Part shown: positions 10,030 to 18,430 of the stretch, piece after piece
Layout of the letters: the number at the start of each line of letters is the position of its first letter
Position numbering within the stretch: position 1 is the stretch's first letter
Assembly: GCA_040772885.1 (NCBI GenBank)
Contig: JAXGXF010000008.1
Location: 1 to 64,000, forward strand
Length of the DNA stretch: 64,000 nt
Source of the DNA: Pullichristensenella sp002068815
GTDB taxonomy: Bacteria; Bacillota; Clostridia; Christensenellales; Aristaeellaceae
Direction of reading: 5' to 3'
Notes under the pieces: generated by a model
Databases searched by the model: none
Told to the model about the DNA's origin: nothing
The model's input: the letters and a program-made list of their open reading frames with translations, nothing else
Position numbers and translations under genes: made by a program

Positions 10030-10632
10030 ATGGATTTCAACATCAGCGGAAAACTGTTTGACTTTGAGCGCGGATTCAGGATGGCGTTCGACAAGGAGAC
10101 CGGCTTCTCCCCGGACCTTCCGACCGGCAAGCGGTACGTGTCGGACATGCGGGGGATGTATCTGGACTCCGAGGCCGAGAAGGCGCTGATCGAGGGCGGC
10201 AATCCGCTGGTCTACGAGTTCCACTCGATGCCCGCGCCGGAAATCGCCGGCGACATGTGCTTCGGGTGCAGCATCGTCTACCCCGGCAAGGTCGGCGACG
10301 AGTACTACATGACCCGCGGACACTTTCACACGATCGTCGACACCGCCGAGGTGTACTATTGCCTGAGCGGCCACGGCTACATGCTCTGCGAGAACGCCGA
10401 GGGCGACTGGAACGCGCACGAGCTGACCGCCGGGAACGCCGTGTACGTGCCGAAGCGGTACGCGCACCGCAGCATCTGCGTCGGGACGGCCGAGCCGCTG
10501 GTGACCTTCTACGTGTTCCGCGCCGATGCGGGCCACGACTACGGCACCATCGAGACGAAGGGCTTCCGAAAGCTCATGGTCGAGCGCGACGGAAAGCCCG
10601 CGGTCATCGACAACCCGCGCTGGGGCAAGTAG
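10030..10632 (+). CDS. pgiA: Cupin-type glucose-6-phosphate isomerase
   Basis: The 200-residue protein matches the metal-dependent cupin phosphoglucose isomerase first known from archaea, which interconverts glucose-6-phosphate and fructose-6-phosphate. The metal ligands are visible: H98 and H100 in RGHFHTI, E107 in DTAEVYY and H146 in KRYAHRS. The family's N-terminal substrate-binding part and GHGYML core strand are present and the length is normal. It is transcribed alone from a consensus promoter and ends at a strong terminator. A few bacteria use this enzyme instead of, or beside, classical PGI; which case applies cannot be told from this window. Confidence 0.92.
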   Translation: MDFNISGKLFDFERGFRMAFDKETGFSPDLPTGKRYVSDMRGMYLDSEAEKALIEGGNPLVYEFHSMPAPEIAGDMCFGCSIVYPGKVGDEYYMTRGHFHTIVDTAEVYYCLSGHGYMLCENAEGDWNAHELTAGNAVYVPKRYAHRSICVGTAEPLVTFYVFRADAGHDYGTIETKGFRKLMVERDGKPAVIDNPRWGK

Positions 10633-10648
10633 GCGGCTCGGGCAAAAC

Positions 10649-10682
10649 GCGCGTCCGTGCTCAAACGCGGGCGCGCTTTTTT
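10649..10682 (+). terminator. Intrinsic terminator after pgiA
   Basis: A 9-bp GC stem (10649-10657 with 10668-10676, one G-U pair) is followed by six T (10677-10682). It ends just before the ribosome site of the first MATE gene. Confidence 0.9.
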
Positions 10683-10692
10683 CGGGGGAACC

Positions 10693-12036
10693 ATGCAGAT
10701 CATCGGCCGAAACATGACCCAGGGGCGTCCGCTGAAGCAAATCCTGTCGCTCTCGCTTCCGCTGGTGCTCGGCAACGTCTGCCAGCAGGTCTACACGGTG
10801 GTGAACATGGCCGTCGTGGGGAACGTGCTGGGGCTTCGGGCGCTCGCGACGCTGGGCGCGGTGGACGCGTTCAACTGGATGATGCTCTCGTTCATCCAGG
10901 GGCTCGCGCAGGGCTTCTCGATACGGATCGCGCACCAGTTCGGCGCGTGCGACTTCGAGGGCATGAGAAAGACGATCGGGAACGCGTGTTCGCTGGCCGT
11001 CATGAGCGCAGGGGTGCTGATGGCGGTCGGCGTTTCGCTGATCGCGCCGGTGCTGCATATGATGAATACGCCGGGGGACATCGTCTCCGCCTCGCGCGCG
11101 TACCTTCAGGTGGCGTTTCTCGGCGCTCCGGCGACGATTGCCTACAACCTGTTCGCGGCGATATTGCGCGCGGTCGGCGACGGGAAGGCGCCGCTTCGGG
11201 CGATGTTCTCGGCCGCGGCGGTCAACGTCGCGCTGGACCTGTTGCTCATACTGGGGTTTCACACGGGCGTCCGGGGCGCGGCGCTTTCGACCGTCATCGC
11301 GCAGGCGTGCGCGGCGCTGTTCTGCCTGCGCAAACTCCTGCGCTCGGGCGTCCTGAAGCTCTCGCGTCGGGACGTCCGGCCGGACGCGGGGCTGATGGCG
11401 AAGCTGCTCGGGCTCGGGCTCCCGGTGGCGCTGCAGAGCACGGTCATCGCCATCGGCAGCATGATCGTGCAGCGCGTGATCAACGGCTTCGACGTGATCT
11501 TCGTCGCGGGGTTCACGGCGACGAACAAGCTCTACGGCGTCGTCGAGCCGGCGGCGATATCGCTCGGGCACGCGCTGACGGCCTACGTCGGCCAGAACCG
11601 CGGCGCGGGCGCGTTCGACCGCATACGCCGCGGCGTGCGCGCGGGGGCGCTCGCGGGCGCGGTTGCCGCCGCGGCCATCGGCGGGATCATGCTGCTGTTC
11701 GGGCGCAACGTGCTGACGCTGTTCATCGGCTCCGGCGGCCGGGAGGCCGAGCAGGCGCTCGGCTACGCGCTCAACTACCTCCGGCTCATGAGCTCGTTCC
11801 TGCCGATACTCTACCTCTTGCACGTGTACCGCTCGTCGCTGCAGGGGCTGGGGGACACGGTGACGCCGATGCTCTCGGGCGTCGCGGAGCTTTTGATGCG
11901 CGTCGGCGCGGCGCTTTTCCTGCCGGCCGTGATCGGCTTCGAGGCCGTGTTCGTCGGCGAGATACTCGCGTGGGTCGGGGCGGACGCGATGCTGTTCCTC
12001 GGATATTGGTCGCGGTCGCGGCGCTTCCCGGTGTGA
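10693..12036 (+). CDS. MATE-family efflux transporter
   Basis: The 447-residue protein has about twelve TM segments and the pattern of MATE (MatE/NorM/DinF-like) cation-coupled drug or metabolite exporters: PLVLGNVCQQVYTVVNMAVVGN in the first half and the related PVALQSTVIAIGSMIVQR at the start of the second half. ATG 10693 is preferred over an upstream GTG at 10657, because that GTG lies in the terminator stem and GGGGGAAC precedes the ATG. It is followed after 93 bp by a second, divergent MATE gene. The substrate is unknown. Confidence 0.9.
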   Translation: MQIIGRNMTQGRPLKQILSLSLPLVLGNVCQQVYTVVNMAVVGNVLGLRALATLGAVDAFNWMMLSFIQGLAQGFSIRIAHQFGACDFEGMRKTIGNACSLAVMSAGVLMAVGVSLIAPVLHMMNTPGDIVSASRAYLQVAFLGAPATIAYNLFAAILRAVGDGKAPLRAMFSAAAVNVALDLLLILGFHTGVRGAALSTVIAQACAALFCLRKLLRSGVLKLSRRDVRPDAGLMAKLLGLGLPVALQSTVIAIGSMIVQRVINGFDVIFVAGFTATNKLYGVVEPAAISLGHALTAYVGQNRGAGAFDRIRRGVRAGALAGAVAAAAIGGIMLLFGRNVLTLFIGSGGREAEQALGYALNYLRLMSSFLPILYLLHVYRSSLQGLGDTVTPMLSGVAELLMRVGAALFLPAVIGFEAVFVGEILAWVGADAMLFLGYWSRSRRFPV

Positions 12037-12129
12037 TGGAATTTTTCGGCTCCGTACGCGGGAGCGAGAACGAAATCCCCGCGGGCGGCGTCGAAGAGCG
12101 GGTACGGTTGCAAATGTCTTTCGGGGGTC

Positions 12130-13533
12130 ATGAAGATGTTCTTTCACCGAACCAGGCATGAAGTCGACATGGTGGGAGGGCCGATCCTCTCGAACGTCCT
12201 CCGGTTTACGATTCCCTTGATCCTCTCCGCGGTCTTGCAGCTCGTGTTCAACATGACCGGCCTCGTCGTCGTCGGCCGCTTCGAGAGCACGGACGCGGTC
12301 GCCGCGGTCGGCGCGACGACGTCCCTGACGAACCTGATCATCAACCTGTTCCTCGGCTTCTCGGTCGGCACGAGCATATTGGCCGCGCAGCACTACGGCG
12401 CCGGCAGCCACAAGGACATCAAGGAGACCGTGCACACGTCGGTCGCGATGAGCGTCGTGCTCGGCGCGCTCCTGGCCGTGTTCGGCGTGTTGACCGCGCG
12501 CGCGCTGCTCGTCGCGATGGGCACGCCCGAGGGCGCGGTGCTCGACGGCGCGGCGCTGTACATGCGCGTCTATTTCCTGGGCATGCCCGCGAACATGCTG
12601 TTCAACTTCGGCGCGAGCGTGCTGCGCGCGGTCGGCGACACGAAGCGGCCGCTCTATTACCTCCTGGTCGCCGGCGTCGTCAACTTCCTGCTGAACTTCG
12701 TGTTCATCGTCGCGCTCCGGATGGGCGTCGCCGGGGTCGCGGTCGCGACGATCATACCGCAGTACATCTCGGCTGCGCTGGTCGTCGCGAACCTGATGCG
12801 CTCGCACGGAAGCATACGGCTGCGCCTGGAGGAGCTGCGCATAGACAGGGGCAAGGCGCTCGAAATCGCGCGCATCGGCCTGCCCGCGTGCCTGCAGGCG
12901 ACGGTGTTCTCGGTCACGAACGTGCTGGTGCAGATGTCGGTCAATTCCTTCGGCGCGATCGCCGTCGCGGGCAGCGCCGCGGCCTCAAACATCGAGAACT
13001 TCGTCTACGTCAGCATGAACTCGGTCTACTCGACGGCGCTCGCGTTCACCGGGCAGAACGTCGGCGCGCGGCGCTACGAGCGCGTGGGCAGGGTCCTCTA
13101 CATTTGCCTCGCCGCCTCGACCATCGCGGGCGTGACGCTGGGCGTGCTGTCGGTCGTGTTTGCCGTGCCGCTTCTGTCGATCTTCATCAACCCCGAGGGC
13201 GCGCCCTCGGTCATCGCGGGCGTGATCGCGCACGGGCAATTGCGCCTCAGGGTCATGTGCCTGCCGTATTTCGCGTGCGGGCTGATGGAGGTTCTTGTCG
13301 GCGTGCTGCGCGGCATGGGGGACTCGCTCAGGCCCATGATCATCTCGGTCGCCGGCGCGTGCGTGCTGCGCATCCTCTGGCTGTACACGGTCTTCGCGAT
13401 GTTCCGCACGCCCGAGATGCTGTTCGCGTCCTACCCCGTCTCGTGGCTTTTGACGACCGTCGCGCACTATGTCCTCTACCTGCACCTGCGCAAGTCGATG
13501 CTCTCCGGGCAAAAATTACCGATCGGCGCTTGA
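12130..13533 (+). CDS. Second MATE-family efflux transporter
   Basis: The 467-residue MATE protein has about twelve TM segments and the characteristic GGPILSNVLRFTIPLILSAV start. Its GRFESTDAVAAVGATTSL region corresponds to the VVGNVLGLRALATLGAV region of its neighbour. The two share the family fold but differ throughout, so they are not a recent duplication. GGGGGT precedes the ATG at 12130. The interval 12037-12129 shows no promoter or terminator I can support, so the two MATE genes may be co-transcribed. The stop codon overlaps the -35 box of the thiT promoter. Confidence 0.9.
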   Translation: MKMFFHRTRHEVDMVGGPILSNVLRFTIPLILSAVLQLVFNMTGLVVVGRFESTDAVAAVGATTSLTNLIINLFLGFSVGTSILAAQHYGAGSHKDIKETVHTSVAMSVVLGALLAVFGVLTARALLVAMGTPEGAVLDGAALYMRVYFLGMPANMLFNFGASVLRAVGDTKRPLYYLLVAGVVNFLLNFVFIVALRMGVAGVAVATIIPQYISAALVVANLMRSHGSIRLRLEELRIDRGKALEIARIGLPACLQATVFSVTNVLVQMSVNSFGAIAVAGSAAASNIENFVYVSMNSVYSTALAFTGQNVGARRYERVGRVLYICLAASTIAGVTLGVLSVVFAVPLLSIFINPEGAPSVIAGVIAHGQLRLRVMCLPYFACGLMEVLVGVLRGMGDSLRPMIISVAGACVLRILWLYTVFAMFRTPEMLFASYPVSWLLTTVAHYVLYLHLRKSMLSGQKLPIGA

Positions 13534-13558
13534 CAAAATATCCTTTGTTGCCTATAAT
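13530..13558 (+). promoter_or_regulatory. Consensus promoter of the thiT riboswitch transcript
   Basis: TTGACA (13530-13535), 17 bp, TATAAT (13553-13558). The -35 hexamer overlaps the stop codon of the MATE gene. Transcription would begin around 13565, just before the TPP aptamer. Confidence 0.92.
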
Positions 13559-13571
13559 GGGGGCGCAGCAA

Positions 13572-13658
13572 CCGCTGGGGGCGCCGAAAGGCTGAGATGA
13601 ACCGGAACGGTTCGGTCCCTTGGAACCTGACGTGGGTAATCCCACCGTAGGGAAGCGG
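13572..13658 (+). promoter_or_regulatory. TPP riboswitch (THI element)
   Basis: The conserved TPP-aptamer segments are present in order: GGGGGCGCC, GGCTGAGATGA (pyrimidine-sensing arm), CCCTTGGAACCTGA, and GTGGGTAATCCCACCGTAGGGAA (pyrophosphate arm; positions about 13633-13654). P1 is formed by CCGCT (13572-13576) and AGCGG (13654-13658). The downstream half of P1 can instead pair with 13674-13682 to form an antiterminator, so thiamine pyrophosphate binding should favour the terminator at 13681-13705 and switch off the thiT gene. Confidence 0.96.
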
Positions 13659-13680
13659 ACGGCCTTCCGGCCACCGTTTC

Positions 13681-13711
13681 CCGCATGCTTTACGCATGCG
13701 GTTTTCCTTTT
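13681..13711 (+). terminator. Riboswitch-controlled terminator before thiT
   Basis: A perfect 8-bp stem (13681-13688 with 13694-13701, 5-nt loop) is followed by TTTTCCTTTT. Its first two bases are shared with the alternative antiterminator strand 13674-13682, which pairs with 13650-13658 around a small GGCC-TTCC-GGCC hairpin (13661-13672). Confidence 0.9.
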
Positions 13712-13742
13712 GGCTGCGAGCAAGAAAGGAAAGGTGATCGAT

Positions 13743-14522
13743 GTGAAAAAGTGGATTTGCCTGTTGCTGGCGGCGGTCGTGCTGGCGCTTTCGATGGCCG
13801 CGCTCGCCGAAGCCGTGCCCGCGGAGGCGACCGAGGCGCCCGCGGAGGCGGTCGAGGCGCCCGCGGAGCGGTCGTCGTGGCTCTCGGAGGCGTTTGAAAA
13901 GGTCGGCGAGTGGAAGTGGTACACGGTCGCGGTGCTCGTGGCGCTGGCGGCGTTCGCCCTGTTCATGACCGTCGGCGCGAAGAGGGCCCGCTGGAACGCG
14001 CGGGAGCTCGCGAGCGCCGCGATGTGCATCGCGATCGCGTTTGCGCTGTCGTCGATCCGCCTGTTCCGCGCGGCGCAGGGCGGCTCGATAACGCTGGTTT
14101 CGATGCTGCCGCTGATCCTCTATTCGATGGCGTTCGGGCCGATCAAGGGGATCATCGTCGGCTGCGCGTACGGGCTGTTGCAGCTGATTCAGGACCCGTA
14201 TGTGATCCACCCGGTGCAGCTCTTGGTCGACTACCCGCTCGCGTTCGCGGCGGTCTCCCTGTGTTGCCTCGCGAAGCTGACGAAACTGCCCGCGCGCTGG
14301 CAGCTCCTGATCGCCGTGCCGCTCGGCTACTTCGGGCGGTTCGCGATGTCCGTGCTCTCCGGCGTCGTGTTCTTCGCCGAGTACGCGGGCGAGGAGGGCG
14401 CGCTCTTGTACTCGGTCGGCTACAACCTCTCGTATCTCGGGCCGGAGGCGCTGCTCTGCGCGGCGCTGGCGCTCGTCCCGGGCGTCTACAAGCTCGTGGA
14501 CGCGATGCGGAAACGCCCGTAA
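13743..14522 (+). CDS. thiT: ECF-transporter S component for thiamine, ThiT-like, with N-terminal extension
   Basis: The membrane-embedded part (about residues 80-259) resembles ThiT, the substrate-binding S component of energy-coupling-factor importers for thiamine. It includes GGSITLVSMLPLI and GPIKGIIVGCAYGLLQLI, followed by DPYVIHPVQLLVDYPLAF, the segment carrying ThiT's ligand-contacting aromatic and Asp residues. The upstream TPP riboswitch fixes the substrate class. Unusually, the protein starts with a signal-like hydrophobic segment, an Ala/Glu/Pro-rich stretch (PAEATEAPAEAVEAPAE) and another TM, adding about 75 residues. GTG 13743 is chosen because AAAGGAAAGG lies 9-18 bases before it. 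The shared ECF module (EcfA, EcfA', EcfT) is not in the window. Confidence 0.9.
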   Translation: MKKWICLLLAAVVLALSMAALAEAVPAEATEAPAEAVEAPAERSSWLSEAFEKVGEWKWYTVAVLVALAAFALFMTVGAKRARWNARELASAAMCIAIAFALSSIRLFRAAQGGSITLVSMLPLILYSMAFGPIKGIIVGCAYGLLQLIQDPYVIHPVQLLVDYPLAFAAVSLCCLAKLTKLPARWQLLIAVPLGYFGRFAMSVLSGVVFFAEYAGEEGALLYSVGYNLSYLGPEALLCAALALVPGVYKLVDAMRKRP

Positions 14523-14536
14523 CCATTCGTCGGATC

Positions 14537-14570
14537 GGCCGCCTCCCCCTGCCGGGGGCGGCCTTTTTTT
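14537..14570 (+). terminator. Intrinsic terminator after thiT
   Basis: A long GC-rich hairpin (14537-14548 with 14552-14563) is followed by seven T (14564-14570). The next promoter begins 3 bp later. Confidence 0.93.
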
Positions 14571-14572
14571 GC

Positions 14573-14601
14573 TTTACATTTGCGCTCCGAAGCGGTACAA
14601 T
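14573..14601 (+). promoter_or_regulatory. Promoter of the MFS-GDPD-DUF362 operon
   Basis: TTTACA (14573-14578), 17 bp, TACAAT (14596-14601) lie 24 bp before the ATG at 14625. Confidence 0.75.
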
Positions 14602-14624
14602 ATTCCGCGAGGGAGCGTGATGAA

Positions 14625-15884
14625 ATGAAGCTGAACAACCGGCGGACGGTGGTCATCGGCCTCGCGTTTTTGTCGATTGCGGCGTTCTGGAACCTCTACG
14701 AAAGCGTCATTCCGCTGATCCTGCGGGACACCTTTTCCGTGGGCGACGCCGCCGCCGGCTGGGTCATGGCGCTGGACAACATATTGGCGCTGTTCATGCT
14801 TCCGCTGTTCGGGAGATTCTCCGACCGCTCCGACACCCGCATCGGGCGGCGCATGCCCTACATCCTGTTCGGGACGGTCGCGGCGGTCGCGCTGATGCTC
14901 ATGCTCTCGGTTCTCGACGCGCCCGGGAAGTTCGTTGCGTTCCTCGCGGTGCTGGCGCTCTTGCTCGTCGCGATGGGCACGTACCGCTCGCCGGCGGTCG
15001 CGCTGATGCCGGACGTGACGCCAAAACCCTTGCGCTCGAAGGGCAACGCGATCATCAACCTGATGGGCGCGCTCGGCGGCGTGTTCACGCTCGGCATGCT
15101 TCAGATACTGGTCATGAAGCGCGCGGACGGCTCGGCGAACTACTTCCCGGTGTTCGCCGCGGTCGGGGCGCTGATGCTCTTCTGCGCGGCCTTCGTCGCG
15201 CTCCGCGTGGACGAGAAGAAGCTCGCGGCCGAGGTGCCGGACGAGCCGGAGGAGGACATTTCCGGCCCGCGGCTGTCCGGCCCGGCGCTGAAGAGCCTGC
15301 TCTTGATCCTGTTCTCGGTCTTTTTCTGGTACATGGGCTACAACGCGGTCGTGACCGCCTATACGAAGTACTTCACAGCGAAGTGGGGCGACCTCGGCGG
15401 CGCGTCGCTGTGCCTGATGATCGCGACGATCGGCGCGGTCGTCAGCTACATCCCGATCGGCATGCTCTCGCAGCGCGTCGGCCGCAAGGCGGTGATCCTC
15501 TCGGGCGCGGGCATGCTGACCGCGTGCTTCTGCCTGATCAGCCAGATTCGCGCGTTTTCGCTCGCGGTCTACGCGGTATTCGTCGTGATCGGCGTCTCGT
15601 GGGCGGCGATCAACGTGAACTCCTACCCGATGGTCGTCGAATTGAGCAAGGGCTCGAACGTCGGCAGGTACACGGGCTTCTACTACACGTTCTCGATGGC
15701 CGCGCAGATCGTGACGCCGATCCTTTCCGGGTGGCTTCTCGAGCACGTCGGCTACCACACGCTGTTCCCGTACGCCGGGGTGATGGTCGGGACGTCGTTC
15801 TTCACGATGCTGGCCGTCCGCCACGGAGACAGCCTGCCCGACAGGCCCGCCACGGTGTTCGAGCACCTGGCGGCGGCGGACTGA
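14625..15884 (+). CDS. MFS transporter of the sugar:cation (SLC45/GPH-like) type
   Basis: The 419-residue protein has about twelve TM segments. The early motif MALDNILALFMLPLFGRFSDRSDTRIGRR (positions about 14765-14853) with the conserved Asp and GxxSDR, and the TYRSPAVALMPDVTP motif, are typical of bacterial relatives of sucrose/maltose:proton symporters. ATG 14625 is chosen because GAGGGAG lies about 10 bases before it. The gene is followed after 1 bp by a GDPD gene and so is probably co-transcribed. Sugar or polyol import or export is likely; the direction is not evident. Confidence 0.85.
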   Translation: MKLNNRRTVVIGLAFLSIAAFWNLYESVIPLILRDTFSVGDAAAGWVMALDNILALFMLPLFGRFSDRSDTRIGRRMPYILFGTVAAVALMLMLSVLDAPGKFVAFLAVLALLLVAMGTYRSPAVALMPDVTPKPLRSKGNAIINLMGALGGVFTLGMLQILVMKRADGSANYFPVFAAVGALMLFCAAFVALRVDEKKLAAEVPDEPEEDISGPRLSGPALKSLLLILFSVFFWYMGYNAVVTAYTKYFTAKWGDLGGASLCLMIATIGAVVSYIPIGMLSQRVGRKAVILSGAGMLTACFCLISQIRAFSLAVYAVFVVIGVSWAAINVNSYPMVVELSKGSNVGRYTGFYYTFSMAAQIVTPILSGWLLEHVGYHTLFPYAGVMVGTSFFTMLAVRHGDSLPDRPATVFEHLAAAD

Positions 15885-15885
15885 C

Positions 15886-16725
15886 ATGGGCTGGCTCTGC
15901 ATCGCCGGCGCGCTCGCGCTGCTTCTCGCGCTGTATGTGTTCATGACCGCGCCGGACCCGCGCAGGCGCGCGCGGGACCTGCCGCTGCTCTACGCGCACA
16001 GGGGTCTGCACGGCGCGGACGCGACCGAAAACGGCCTCGAGGCGTTCGAGCGCGCGTGCCGGGTGAAGCTGGGCATCGAGTTCGACGTGCGGTTCACGAG
16101 GGACGGCGAGGTCGTCGTCTTTCACGACGACGAGCTCGAGCGGATGTTCGGAAGCCCCGGGCGCGTCGACGAGCTGACGCTTGCCGAGCTCGGGGCGATC
16201 CCGCTGCCCGACGGCGGCTTTGTGCCGACGCTCGACGAGGTGCTTTCGCTCGTCGACGGGCGCGTGCCGCTTCTGATCGAGATCAAGAACTGCCGCAGGA
16301 TCGCGAGGCTCTGCGCGGCCGTCCGGGAGAAGCTTCGGAACTATTCCGGCGCGTACGCGGTCGAGTCGTTCAACCCGCTGGCGCTTCGCTGGTTCAGGCG
16401 CCGCGCCCGCGAGGTATTGCGCGGCCAGCTCGTCGCGCATCAGGAGGAGTACATGGGCGTGACCGGCGCCGTCGCCGCGTTTCTCCTGTCGAGCCTGCTG
16501 ACGAACTGCCTGTCGCGCCCGGACTTCGTCGCCTACGACCTGAACATGGCCAGGGACTTTTCGATCCGCGTGCAGCGCAAGGTCTACCGCTCGAAGCTCG
16601 CCGCGTGGACGGTGCGCACGCGCGCGGCGCTCAACTGGCTGATGCGGACCGGTCAGTCCGCCATTCTGGAAATCGAGATCGGGAAGGACCCGATCAGCGT
16701 TTTGGAGGGGGAGAGATATGTCTAA
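15886..16725 (+). CDS. Membrane-anchored glycerophosphodiester phosphodiesterase
   Basis: The 279-residue protein has one N-terminal TM helix (residues 2 to about 20) followed by a GDPD domain, which hydrolyses glycerophosphodiesters to glycerol-3-phosphate and an alcohol. Key motifs are YAHRGLHG (catalytic His-Arg), ENGLEAF (metal Glu), GIEFDVRFTRDG (metal Glu and Asp), VVFHDDEL (second catalytic His) and LLIEIKN (metal Glu). The start lies 1 bp after the MFS stop, and its end overlaps the next gene by 8 bp, so the three genes form an operon. It may act on lipid head groups or released glycerophosphodiesters. Confidence 0.93.
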   Translation: MGWLCIAGALALLLALYVFMTAPDPRRRARDLPLLYAHRGLHGADATENGLEAFERACRVKLGIEFDVRFTRDGEVVVFHDDELERMFGSPGRVDELTLAELGAIPLPDGGFVPTLDEVLSLVDGRVPLLIEIKNCRRIARLCAAVREKLRNYSGAYAVESFNPLALRWFRRRAREVLRGQLVAHQEEYMGVTGAVAAFLLSSLLTNCLSRPDFVAYDLNMARDFSIRVQRKVYRSKLAAWTVRTRAALNWLMRTGQSAILEIEIGKDPISVLEGERYV

Positions 16726-17812
16726 GGTTTACTTTGCATCGATGCGGCTCACGGGGGACGAGTGCATTGCGGACAAATTGAAGCGGCTGGTCCGCGCCGC
16801 GGGCATCGGGAAGATCGACTTTCGCGGAAAGTTCGTCGCCGTCAAGGTGCACTTCGGCGAGGAGGGGAACCTCGCGTTTCTGCGCGCGGACTACGCGCGC
16901 GCGGTGATCGAGGTGATCCAGTCGCTCGGCGGAAAGCCGTTTGTGACGGACGCGAACACGCTGTACGTCGGCTCGCGCAAGAACGCGCTCGACCACCTCG
17001 ACACCGCGTACCGCCACGGCTACAACCCGCTGGCGCTCGGCTGCCACGCGATCATCGCCGACGGGCTGAAGGGCACCGACGACGTGCCGGTCCCCATCGA
17101 CGGCGAGTTCGTCAAGACCGCGAAGATCGGCCGCGCGATCATGGACGCGGACGCGCTCGTGTCGCTGACGCACTTCAAGGGGCACGAGGGCACGGGCTTC
17201 GGCGGGGCGCTCAAGAACCTCGGCATGGGCTCCGGCTCCGCGCGCGGCAAGGCCGAGATGCACGAGAGCGAGAAGCCCGCGGCCGACCGCGAACTGTGCA
17301 CGGCCTGCGGCGTCTGCCGCGACAACTGCGCGCACGAGGCGATCGAGATCGGAGACTTTGCGCACGTGAACTACGACCGCTGCGTCGGCTGCGGCCGCTG
17401 CATCGGCGTCTGCCCGACCGGCGCGATGCGGCCGATCGCCGAGAACGGCTGCGAGATGCTCGCGCGCAAGGTCGCCGAGTACGCGTACGCCGTGTGCAAG
17501 GGGAGGCCGTGCTTCCACGTGTCGCTCGTCATCGACGTGTCGCCGTTCTGCGACTGCTACGGCGTCAGCGACGTGCCGGTCATCCCGGACGTCGGCATGC
17601 TCGCGTCGCTCGACCCGGTCGCGCTCGACAAGGCGTGCGCCGACCTCGCGAACCGCCAGCACGCGATCGCGGACTCGTACCTCGGCGAAAAGGCGCCCGC
17701 CGGCGACCACTTCCACACGATGCACCCGGCCACAAACTGGGAGGCGGGCATCGAGCAGGCGGAGAAGCTGGGCCTCGGCAGCGCCCGCTACGAGCTGATC
17801 GACATCGGCTAG
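16718..17812 (+). CDS. DUF362-domain protein with two [4Fe-4S] clusters
   Basis: The 364-residue protein has the DUF362 core (VAVKVHFGEEGN, then TDANTLYVGSR and THFKGHEGTGFGGALKNLGMG). An inserted bacterial-ferredoxin domain has CTACGVCRDNC and CVGCGRCIGVCP, enough for two [4Fe-4S] clusters. The C-terminal half contains DVSPFCDCYG and DVGMLASLDPVALD, common in this family. Its biochemical role is unknown; redox chemistry on a small molecule or folding of an Fe-S partner has been suggested for relatives. It overlaps the GDPD gene by 8 bp and is the last gene of the operon. Confidence 0.9.
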   Translation: MSKVYFASMRLTGDECIADKLKRLVRAAGIGKIDFRGKFVAVKVHFGEEGNLAFLRADYARAVIEVIQSLGGKPFVTDANTLYVGSRKNALDHLDTAYRHGYNPLALGCHAIIADGLKGTDDVPVPIDGEFVKTAKIGRAIMDADALVSLTHFKGHEGTGFGGALKNLGMGSGSARGKAEMHESEKPAADRELCTACGVCRDNCAHEAIEIGDFAHVNYDRCVGCGRCIGVCPTGAMRPIAENGCEMLARKVAEYAYAVCKGRPCFHVSLVIDVSPFCDCYGVSDVPVIPDVGMLASLDPVALDKACADLANRQHAIADSYLGEKAPAGDHFHTMHPATNWEAGIEQAEKLGLGSARYELIDIG

Positions 17813-17845
17813 CCCCGGATTTTCCGTTGGGCCGGCGAAATGGGA

Positions 17846-17874
17846 TTGCGCTTCGAATCGAAAGATGGTATGAT
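17846..17874 (+). promoter_or_regulatory. Promoter of bfr
   Basis: TTGCGC (17846-17851), 17 bp, TATGAT (17869-17874). A full AAGGAGGT ribosome site lies at 17893-17900, 7 bp before the ATG. Confidence 0.7.
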
Positions 17875-17906
17875 ATGGCTGTAAAACACATGAAGGAGGT
17901 TTCAAC

Positions 17907-18374
17907 ATGAAGGGCAACACGAGACTCATCGAGGCATTGAACTCCCTGTTGGCGGATGAATTGACCGCGATCAATCAGTACATCGTTCATGCTGAGATGT
18001 GCGAGGACTGGGGCTACGCCGCGCTGCACGGGCACTTCGAAAAGCGGGCCATTGACGAAATGAAGCATGCCGAGAAGCTCATCGGGCGGATACTGTTCCT
18101 CGAGGGCATTCCGATCGTCAGCGAGCTCAAGGGCATACATATCGGCGCGGAGGTGCCGGGGCAGCTCGAGAACGACCGCGTGGCCGAGGTCGGCGCGATC
18201 AAGGCCTACAACGAGGCGATCGACCTGGCCGCCGAGGTCAAGGATCACGCGACGCGCGACATATTGATCAAGATCCTCAACGACGAGGACCGCCACATGG
18301 ACGAGATCGAAGAGCTGCAGGGCCAGATCGAGCAGATGACGCTGCCCGTATTCCTGACGACGAAGACCAACTGA
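17907..18374 (+). CDS. bfr: Bacterioferritin (haem-binding ferritin)
   Basis: The 155-residue protein aligns without gaps over its first 130 residues with E. coli bacterioferritin as I remember it. Ferroxidase ligands E18, E51, H54, E94, E127 and H130 are present, and so is M52, the haem ligand at the dimer interface. It would form a 24-subunit shell that oxidises and stores iron. It is transcribed alone from its own promoter and ends at a strong terminator. In an anaerobe it probably serves both iron storage and protection against oxygen or peroxide. Confidence 0.96.
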   Translation: MKGNTRLIEALNSLLADELTAINQYIVHAEMCEDWGYAALHGHFEKRAIDEMKHAEKLIGRILFLEGIPIVSELKGIHIGAEVPGQLENDRVAEVGAIKAYNEAIDLAAEVKDHATRDILIKILNDEDRHMDEIEELQGQIEQMTLPVFLTTKTN

Positions 18375-18392
18375 GTTTCTCCCCCCAAAATG

Positions 18393-18430
18393 CGCCCCCC
18401 TTTTCGCAAGAAGAGGGGGCGTGCCTTTTT
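18393..18430 (+). terminator. Intrinsic terminator after bfr
   Basis: A C-rich/G-rich stem (18393-18399 with 18415-18421) with an A/T-containing loop precedes five T (18426-18430). The tail overlaps the stop codon of the convergent gpsA gene. Confidence 0.8.
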
